Source: Pseudomonadota bacterium
GTDB lineage: Bacteria > Pseudomonadota > Gammaproteobacteria > Burkholderiales > Burkholderiaceae_D
NCBI GenBank assembly: GCA_023435945.1
Contig: JAEZLB010000179.1
Coordinates: 1 to 10,650 of the forward strand
DNA length: 10,650 nt
Direction: 5' to 3'
Both the position numbers and the translations under genes were made by a program. Each line of letters begins with the position of its first letter. The first letter of the stretch is position 1. Positions 6,290 to 10,650 of the stretch are shown here, one piece after another. A model generated the notes under the pieces. It was not told where the DNA came from and searched no databases. It saw only the letters and a list, made by a program, of their open reading frames with translations.

Positions 6290-6718
6290 ATGAAACCCCG
6301 GCTCTCGGTCCTCACCCTCGGCGTAGATAACCTGGAACGCTCGTTACGATTCTACCGCGATGGCCTGGGTTTGAAGACAGAGGGCATTATCGGACAGGAG
6401 TTCGAACAGGGTGCGGTCGTATTCTTCGACCTGGAATCAGGAGTGAAGCTCGCGCTCTTTTCACGGCAGAACATTGCTCACGATGCGGGACTTCCGCAGC
6501 AGCCAGCGAGCGCCACCGAGTTTACGCTTGGGCATAATGTTTCATCGGAAGCCGAGGTGGATGCGGTCATGGAGCAAGCCCGACAAGCGGGAGCAAGCAT
6601 CGTGAAGCCTGCCGGCAAAACCTTCTGGGGCGGCTATGCGGGATACTTTCAGGACCCGGACACCCATCTGTGGGAGGTCGTGTATAACCCGCATTTGCTA
6701 CCGGCAGACACTGTATGA
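6290..6718 (+). CDS. VOC family protein (glyoxalase / bleomycin-resistance-like)
   Basis: A 142-residue protein from ATG 6290, preceded by AAGGAG with 8 nt spacing; the ATG at 6248 is rejected because it adds an unrelated leader and has no ribosome-binding site. The VOC pattern is clear: LSVLTLGVDNLERSLRFYRDGLGLKTEG (residues 5-32), AVVFFDLESGVKLALFSR (43-60), TEFTLGHNVSSEAEVDAVMEQARQAGASIVKPA (77-109), and WGGYAGYFQDPDTHLWEVVYNPH (114-136), where the DPDTHLWEV block carries the usual C-terminal metal-ligand Glu (E130). Such proteins bind or isomerise small molecules, including antibiotic sequestration in some members; this one's substrate is unknown. It shares the theme of the ECF42 cluster but lies 242 nt beyond it with no ECF-type motif, so its membership of the regulon is uncertain. 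Confidence 0.9.
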   Translation: MKPRLSVLTLGVDNLERSLRFYRDGLGLKTEGIIGQEFEQGAVVFFDLESGVKLALFSRQNIAHDAGLPQQPASATEFTLGHNVSSEAEVDAVMEQARQAGASIVKPAGKTFWGGYAGYFQDPDTHLWEVVYNPHLLPADTV

Positions 6719-6749
6719 TGGTTTACAGACGATACTCACCGGAAAATGG

Positions 6750-6787
6750 ACAAGAAAAAAGCCGTCCCAATCAACAGAACGGCTAAA
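6750..6787 (-). terminator. Intrinsic terminator of the terC-usp unit
   Basis: Read on the minus strand: AGCCGT (6784-6779), a 13-nt loop, ACGGCT (6765-6760), then a run of six T including the last stem-adjacent base (6759-6754). It lies about 45 nt after the universal stress protein stop. The stem is short and the loop large, but the T-run is good. On the plus strand there is no T-run, so it should not serve the VOC gene. Confidence 0.65.
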
Positions 6788-6829
6788 GCGAGGACAGCTT
6801 AATCGCGCTTACTGAGCCTATCTGTACCG

Positions 6830-7270
6830 CTAAACGACAGTAACGGTGCCCGCACTGGCCGAATCAAGCAGGTGCCGTACCTGGCTGGCCAGTGAACCGA
6901 ACAACCTTTGCGCAATGCCGCCGGAGCCGGACTGGTCACCCATCAGAATCAAATCGCAGTGAAATGCGCGGGAGATCCTGACGATGGTTTCCGCACTCCT
7001 TCCTATTTCGACATGCGTGTAGAAAGGGACATCAGCGGCCGTCAACACTTTCCTGGCGGCCTTCAATGAATCCTGCCCTTCCTCGATCTGGTACTGGCGC
7101 ACATTCTCCTCCGGCAGAAGTTCTGCCACACGAACAGACAAGCGGGGCTGCACGCTCAGCAGATGAATGCGTACACCCTCCAGTTGGTACAAATCGATCG
7201 CTTTGCCAAGAGCAGCCTTCAATTGCTCAGCGGTCGTATGAATGGTTACCGGAACCAGTATCACGTTCAT
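6830..7270 (-). CDS. Universal stress protein (UspA family)
   Basis: A 146-residue single USP domain. The start is ATG at 7270, with AGGAG 6 nt upstream; the in-frame TTG at 7276 falls within the ribosome-binding spacer and is rejected. Seen: the N-terminal strand NVILVPVTIHTT (2-13), helix EQLKAALGKAIDLYQLEG, FYTHVEIGRSAETIVRISRAFHCDLILMG (83-111), and the nucleotide-loop region GDQSGSGGIAQRLFGSLASQV (111-131). The classical ATP-binding pattern is G-x2-G-x9-G-S/T; here one extra residue makes it G-x3-G-x9-GS, and the usual Asp after VPV is replaced by Thr, so ATP binding is uncertain. USPs are cytoplasmic dimers induced by stress. The gene is 44 nt downstream of terC on the same strand, ends at a terminator, and is likely co-transcribed. 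Confidence 0.9.
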   Translation of the reverse strand: MNVILVPVTIHTTAEQLKAALGKAIDLYQLEGVRIHLLSVQPRLSVRVAELLPEENVRQYQIEEGQDSLKAARKVLTAADVPFYTHVEIGRSAETIVRISRAFHCDLILMGDQSGSGGIAQRLFGSLASQVRHLLDSASAGTVTVV

Positions 7271-7314
7271 AAGCAACTCCTGTAAAAGATGAGATGAGGT
7301 AGAAAGCCCGCCAT

Positions 7315-8004
7315 TTAGCTTGCCTCTATCTCCACCCCACCCTTTGGCGTGCGTGCCTGCAGGCGTTTTCCGATCATCACGACAGTGACCGCCCCCAGTG
7401 CCGGAATCACGTAGTGAAGATTTTGATGCGCTTCCGTCCAGGCATGGATAGAAGGATCGCTGAATGCCATTTCACCTGCCACCCAACCCAGCAATGCTGC
7501 GCCGATGGTAATGATCACCGGGAAGCGCGACATCAGCTTGAGGATGAGCGTGCTGCCGTAAATGATCAGGGGAATGCTGATGGCGAGGCCGACGACGAGC
7601 AGTACCATGTTGCCTTTTGCAGCAGCTGCAACGCCAATCACGTTATCCAGGCTCATGACGATATCGGCAATGATGATGGTCTTGATGGCAGCAGTAAGAT
7701 TGGAATGCCCTTCCATTTCTTCTTCCCCCTCTTCACCCTTCAGCAGATTGACACCGATCCACAACAACAGGGCTGCACCAGCGAGTTTGAGATAAGGCAG
7801 GCTCAACAGGTAGACTGCGCAGAAGGTCAGCGCGATACGCAATACAATGGCACCCACGCTGCCGAACATGATGGCCATCTTCTGCTGCTTTGGCGGCAGC
7901 GAGCGGCAGGCCAGCGCAATGACAACCGCATTATCGCCACTGAGCACGATATTGATCATGATGATCTGGCCCAGGGCAATCCAGAATTCAGGTGTACTAA
8001 ACAT
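7315..8004 (-). CDS. TerC family integral membrane protein (YjbE/YkoY-like, probable metal exporter)
   Basis: A 229-residue inner-membrane protein with about 7 hydrophobic segments. The TerC signature is present twice, giving the inverted-repeat architecture of the fold: IVLSGDNAVVIALA (19-32) and IVMSLDNVIGVAAA (115-128), each with the Asp-Asn pair (D24-N25, D120-N121) expected to line a metal site. An acidic cytoplasmic loop (GEEGEEEMEG, 90-99) separates the halves. Family members YkoY/YjbE/MeeF/MeeY act in manganese export, while others contribute to tellurite resistance; a manganese-export role is the best inference. It lacks the C-terminal CBS/CorC extension of some larger members. The start ATG 8004 has AAGGAG 11 nt upstream, rather far. 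A 156-nt upstream gap carries a dyad and a direct repeat; the universal stress protein gene follows at 44 nt. Confidence 0.92.
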   Translation of the reverse strand: MFSTPEFWIALGQIIMINIVLSGDNAVVIALACRSLPPKQQKMAIMFGSVGAIVLRIALTFCAVYLLSLPYLKLAGAALLLWIGVNLLKGEEGEEEMEGHSNLTAAIKTIIIADIVMSLDNVIGVAAAAKGNMVLLVVGLAISIPLIIYGSTLILKLMSRFPVIITIGAALLGWVAGEMAFSDPSIHAWTEAHQNLHYVIPALGAVTVVMIGKRLQARTPKGGVEIEAS

Positions 8005-8051
8005 GGTCTCGATGTCTCCTTATCGTTTGAGGAATCGGGAGTGCTTCCTTG

Positions 8052-8077
8052 GTATCGATAAGGATAAAGACCGATAC
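8052..8077 (-). other. Hairpin in the terC leader
   Basis: GTATCG (8052-8057) and CGATAC (8072-8077) form a perfect 6-bp stem around a 14-nt loop, 48-73 nt ahead of the terC start. On the minus strand it overlaps a weak promoter-like arrangement (GTGACA, 17 nt, TATCGA). Whether it acts in RNA or is chance is unclear. Confidence 0.3.
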
Positions 8078-8098
8078 TGTCACCGCCCTTTCGATCAT

Positions 8099-8116
8099 CT
8101 GACAGTTTGCTGTCAG
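8099..8116. promoter_or_regulatory. Perfect 7-bp dyad upstream of terC
   Basis: CTGACAG, loop TTTG, CTGTCAG. It lies in the 156-nt gap between the kinase stop codon and terC. No T-run follows on the minus strand, so it is not a standard intrinsic terminator for the kinase. The perfect symmetry fits an operator for a dimeric regulator or a leader hairpin. Confidence 0.45.
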
Positions 8117-8120
8117 CATC

Positions 8121-8137
8121 CTTACACCACGCTTACA
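8121..8137 (-). promoter_or_regulatory. Direct repeat TGTAAG-N5-TGTAAG, OmpR/PmrA-type response-regulator box
   Basis: The plus strand reads CTTACA (8121-8126), ccacg, CTTACA (8132-8137). Two identical 6-mers repeat with an 11-bp period, one helical turn, the arrangement used by OmpR-family regulators such as PmrA (CTTAA-type half-sites with N5). It is upstream of terC and adjacent to genes for just such a regulator. Binding is inferred. Confidence 0.45.
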
Positions 8138-8160
8138 ACAACAGGGAAAGCAGGAAGATG

Positions 8161-9579
8161 CTAGCCGTGAGAGGAGATGGTTGGCGCGCTGACGGAATCG
8201 GCAGGAGGAAATACCACGGAAAAAGTATTGCCTATGCCATCGAAGTCTTCTTCCAGCGAGATCTCGGCCTTGTGCAACGCCGCAATCTCGCTGGCGATTG
8301 CCAGGCCCAGACCGCTACCTTCCACCTGGCCCCCCAGTAATCGGTGAAACCGCTCGAAAATGCGCTTGCGCTCCTCCACCGGAATATGCGGACCATCGTC
8401 ACTGATCGACATCTTGGGGCGCTCGCCGTCATCCACCCGGACCGTCACTCTCCCTTCGTTCTGGCTGTAGCGAATGGCATTGTCGATCAGGTTATTGACC
8501 AGCTCCCGCAGGCGATAGGGCTCGCCCTTGATCATGACCGGCCGCTCAGCCCCTTCGAAGCCGAGATCGACATTGCGCTTGATCGCCTCCGGCACCCAGT
8601 CCATGGTGGCATCCAGCACCAGCGCGTTGAGATCCATGTCCTGCAGTTTCAGGTTTTCCACGGCCGCCGGCTCATTGCGTGCCAGTGACAGCAATTGCCC
8701 CACCAGCCGCGACAGGCGATCCACGCTGATATAGAGTTGGGCGACTGAATGCCGCATGGCCTCGGGGTCGGTTTCGCGCAGCATCAGTTCGATCTGCGTC
8801 TTGATGCCGGCCACCGGGGTTTTCAACTGATGCGAGGCATCTGCAATGAAACGGTTCTGGAAGTTGAGCGTCTTTTCCAGGCGCCGCAGCAGATCGTTCA
8901 CCTCATCCAGCAGCGGACGGACTTCTTCTGGCACCCGCGCCATGTCGAGCGCGCTGAGGTCCAGGTGGGAGCGATTGGATACCGCCTCCCGCACCCGTTG
9001 CAAGGGACGCAGGCAATGCCTGATGCCGAAATAAACAGTCACGCTGGCCAGCACCACCAGCAGCAGTTGCGGAATCAATACGCTGGCAAGGATGTCGCGG
9101 GCCAGTCGTTTTCGCTTGTTGAGCGTTTCCGCGACCTGTACCAGCACCGTGTCCGTAGGATCGTCCTTGTTGAGAGAAGCCCGCAAGCTCACTACCCGAA
9201 CCGGCTCGCCATTCACCACGTCGTTATAGAACAAGGTGCCGCCGCGCCACAGCTGGGCAGGCGGCGCACTGAAGGATGCATTCGCGCTGATCAGCTGCGA
9301 GCGGTCATCCAGCACCTGGTAAAAAACATGATCATCCTGATCGACAAACAGGATGGGACTCTTGTCCTCCGCGAGATTCAATCGAGGACGTCCGTCTTCG
9401 TAGCGTACCTGCAGCAGCACCTCGCGCGCGATTTCCTGCAGTGAACGATCGTAGGCCTGATTGGAGAACTGGATGGAGCTGGAGGAGGTAATCACCGTAT
9501 CCAGCACCAGCAGGACCAGCAGGGGTCCCATAAGCCATACCAGCAGCTTGCGCTGCAACGAGAAATCAAGCCACCGCAT
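8161..9579 (-). CDS. Sensor histidine kinase, TctE/QseC-like
   Basis: 472 residues, inner membrane. Membrane segment 1 is at about residues 11-31 and segment 2 at about 163-186, enclosing a periplasmic sensor of ~130 residues (2CSK_N-like, as in TctE). A HAMP-like linker (RPLQRVREAVSNRS) follows. The phospho-acceptor H-box is FIADASHQLKTPVAG with His250; the N-box is NLIDNAIRYS (363-372); the F-box is IFERFHR; the G2 box is GSGLGLAIA (421-429). The G1 box reads DDGPHIP (394-400) where DxGxG is usual, so the second Gly is His398. It should phosphorylate the regulator encoded just upstream; its ATG overlaps that gene by 14 nt. TctE relatives sense carboxylates and QseC-like ones other signals; the ligand here is unknown. 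Confidence 0.93.
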   Translation of the reverse strand: MRWLDFSLQRKLLVWLMGPLLVLLVLDTVITSSSSIQFSNQAYDRSLQEIAREVLLQVRYEDGRPRLNLAEDKSPILFVDQDDHVFYQVLDDRSQLISANASFSAPPAQLWRGGTLFYNDVVNGEPVRVVSLRASLNKDDPTDTVLVQVAETLNKRKRLARDILASVLIPQLLLVVLASVTVYFGIRHCLRPLQRVREAVSNRSHLDLSALDMARVPEEVRPLLDEVNDLLRRLEKTLNFQNRFIADASHQLKTPVAGIKTQIELMLRETDPEAMRHSVAQLYISVDRLSRLVGQLLSLARNEPAAVENLKLQDMDLNALVLDATMDWVPEAIKRNVDLGFEGAERPVMIKGEPYRLRELVNNLIDNAIRYSQNEGRVTVRVDDGERPKMSISDDGPHIPVEERKRIFERFHRLLGGQVEGSGLGLAIASEIAALHKAEISLEEDFDGIGNTFSVVFPPADSVSAPTISSHG

Positions 9580-10243
9580 CGCCCTGCTCCAGCAGGTACC
9601 CCATACCCCTTATTGTGCGGATATTGCAGCCGTAGGGTTCCAGCTTCTTGCGAACGCGGGACACATACACCTCGATCGCATTGGCGCCGACCTCATCGCC
9701 CCAGCCATACAGGTGATTGACCATGCTTTCCTTGCCAACCACGCGGCCTTCCCGCATCAGCAGCAATTCGAATACCGCCAGTTCACGTGCCGACAGCTCT
9801 ATAGGCTGGTCGCCATGAAACAGGCGACGGCCCGCCACATCCAGGCGCAGCGAACCATAATGCAGATCGGGCGTCGAGCCGCCATGCCCGCGGCGCAGCA
9901 AGGCCCGCACACGCGCCTCCAGTTCCGGCAGGTCGAAGGGTTTGGTCAGATAGTCATCTGCACCGAGATCCAGGCCACGCACCCTGTCTTCCAGCGCATC
10001 CAGCGCCGTCAGCAACAGCACCGGCACTCGCAACTTCCTGCTCCGCAGTCGCTTCAAGACCTCAAGGCCGGACAGGCCGGGCAAGCCCACGTCCAGCACC
10101 ACCAGGTCATAGGTAAAACCCAGCAGCGCGCTATCGGCCTTCTCGCCGTCATTCACGACGTCAACCGCATAGGCAGCCTGTGATAGTGCGCGGTAAAGCG
10201 CGTCAGAAAGGGTTTGATCGTCCTCTACCAGCAAGATGCGCAT
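9566..10243 (-). CDS. OmpR-family response regulator, TctD/QseB/PmrA-like
   Basis: 225 residues. The receiver domain (1-~115) has the acidic pair D8/D9 in MRILLVEDD, phospho-acceptor D51 (LVVLDVGLPG), T79 (LLLTA) and K101 (YLTKPFD). A winged-helix DNA-binding domain (~125-220) follows: GSLRLDVAGRRLFHGDQPIELSARELAVFELL, then AIEVYVSRVRKKL and the wing IRTIRGMGYLLE. After phosphorylation by the partner kinase, this class dimerises and binds direct repeats with an 11-bp period. Such a repeat occurs at 8121-8137 ahead of terC. The gene leads the two-gene unit; no strong ribosome-binding site precedes ATG 10243. A TAGAAT box lies about 43 nt upstream. Which of TctD, QseB or PmrA is the true counterpart cannot be decided from sequence alone, so no symbol is given. 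Confidence 0.94.
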   Translation of the reverse strand: MRILLVEDDQTLSDALYRALSQAAYAVDVVNDGEKADSALLGFTYDLVVLDVGLPGLSGLEVLKRLRSRKLRVPVLLLTALDALEDRVRGLDLGADDYLTKPFDLPELEARVRALLRRGHGGSTPDLHYGSLRLDVAGRRLFHGDQPIELSARELAVFELLLMREGRVVGKESMVNHLYGWGDEVGANAIEVYVSRVRKKLEPYGCNIRTIRGMGYLLEQGDAVA

Positions 10244-10285
10244 AGTTTGATGCCAGAGTTAATGGAGGGAAAATGCGGGCGGATC

Positions 10286-10291
10286 ATTCTA
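10286..10291 (-). promoter_or_regulatory. Putative -10 box of the two-component operon
   Basis: TAGAAT on the minus strand, 43 nt before the response-regulator ATG; 5 of 6 match to TATAAT. No recognisable -35 hexamer at 16-18 nt. Confidence 0.25.
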
Positions 10292-10517
10292 GCTCACTAT
10301 GCCAGCGCAACGCTGCCCCGGCATATACATGCGATGACCGGCTACAACGATCAATCGCAACGCAACTGGCGCAGCGGGCCATGCGGGACGATTTGGCCTG
10401 TTTTCCATTGCCTCCATATCCACTTCGCCAAGGCATCTTACCTTGCATGTCAGGGAAAGCGGGCGGCCCATTCAACATGCCTTGTGCTCCATCCATGCCA
10501 GCAAGATGCCTGCCCGG

Positions 10518-10523
10518 TAGAAT
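10518..10523 (+). promoter_or_regulatory. Putative -10 box of the glycosylase gene
   Basis: TAGAAT ends 8 nt before ATG 10532, so transcription would start at or next to the start codon. No good ribosome-binding site is present, which fits a leaderless message. No -35 match was found. Confidence 0.3.
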
Positions 10524-10531
10524 ATGGCCAC

Positions 10532-10650
10532 ATGACCTCTTTGCCTGCTCCCTTGAACGGCCTGCCGCCGGTGATCGATGAAAAAATCCAGGTACTGGTA
10601 CTAGGCAGCTTCCCCGGCGAGGCTTCACTGGCCGCTGCCCAGTATTACGC
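10532..10650 (+). CDS. Probable DNA-deoxyinosine (hypoxanthine-DNA) glycosylase, N-terminal part (3' truncated by window)
   Basis: Only the first 39 codons are in the window, open to its end. The peptide begins MTSLPAPLNGLPPVID and continues QVLVLGSFPGEASLAAAQYYA. The LGSFPG-x2-SL-x3-QYYA block is the characteristic N-terminal motif of the bacterial DNA-deoxyinosine glycosylase family in the uracil-DNA glycosylase superfamily; here the first strand and the active-site loop after it are visible. The enzyme would remove hypoxanthine, the product of adenine deamination, from DNA to start base-excision repair. The catalytic C-terminal motifs are outside the window. ATG 10532 is the start; an overlapping ATG at 10524 is out of frame and reads into a stop after three codons. 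The gene is divergent from the response-regulator gene, separated by 288 nt that hold nothing else clear. Confidence 0.8.
   Translation, partial: MTSLPAPLNGLPPVIDEKIQVLVLGSFPGEASLAAAQYY

Noticed and set aside
8005..8160. yybP-ykoY (manganese) riboswitch ahead of terC
   Set aside because: Expected for a manganese exporter leader, but the conserved loop sequences could not be matched on the minus strand. A covariance-model search would be decisive.
7414..9444. Long plus-strand open frames opposite the terC and kinase genes (7414-8061, 8749-9444) and opposite the regulator (9461-10183)
   Set aside because: They are low-complexity His/Gln-rich shadows of clearly conserved minus-strand genes, without ribosome-binding sites or family resemblance.
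10273..10581. Open frame overlapping the glycosylase start
   Set aside because: No family features, no ribosome-binding site, and it overlaps the recognisable glycosylase N-terminus in another frame.

Overview
The window looks like chromosomal DNA of a betaproteobacterium, most likely order Burkholderiales and perhaps an Oxalobacteraceae/Herbaspirillum-like organism. This rests on the moderately GC-rich composition with strong G/C third positions, an ABC transporter plus DUF1854 pair of the type annotated next to cyanophycin genes in Burkholderiales, a TctD/TctE (QseB/QseC-like) two-component pair, and TAGAAT-type -10 boxes. The genus is an inference. No mobile element, CRISPR array, tRNA or rRNA was seen.

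Layout. (1) 1-837, plus strand: the 3' end of an ABC exporter, overlapping by 4 nt a DUF1854 gene. (2) 838-1281: a 444-nt gap with a large imperfect hairpin (848-940) directly after the DUF1854 gene and a TATAAT box at its far end. (3) 1282-6718, plus strand: an ECF sigma factor of the ECF42 type (sigma2/sigma4 plus a long helical, TPR-like C-terminal half), followed by seven small enzyme-like genes: PhnB-like VOC protein, RibD_C/dihydrofolate-reductase-like protein, YCII protein with a DGPF motif, a second RibD_C protein, an AHSA1-type SRPBCC protein, a third RibD_C protein, and a second VOC protein. (4) 6750-8004, minus strand: a TerC-family membrane protein and a universal stress protein, probably one operon ended by a hairpin/T-run terminator. 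(5) 8161-10243, minus strand: an OmpR-family response regulator and its TctE-like histidine kinase, overlapping by 14 nt. (6) 10532-end, plus strand: the 5' end of a probable DNA-deoxyinosine glycosylase gene.

The main discovery is the regulation of region 3. Two near-identical promoter-like sites, TGTCGA-N17-CGACTAAT, stand before the first VOC gene and before the SRPBCC gene. They share the same 17-nt spacing and a 13-base identical downstream block. As I recall it, the ECF42 promoter consensus is TGTCGA in the -35 region and CGA(C/T) in the -10 region. The simplest model is that the sigma factor is made from a housekeeping-type promoter and drives two neighbouring transcription units: 2635-4744, and 4902 onward, perhaps including 5481. 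No anti-sigma gene is seen. In this family the fused C-terminal extension is thought to take over control. The physiological signal and the substrates of the enzymes cannot be read from the sequence.

A second regulatory signal lies upstream of terC: a direct repeat TGTAAG-N5-TGTAAG, the geometry of an OmpR/PmrA-type response-regulator site, next to a perfect 7-bp dyad. The adjacent two-component system could therefore control the terC-usp unit; this is inference.
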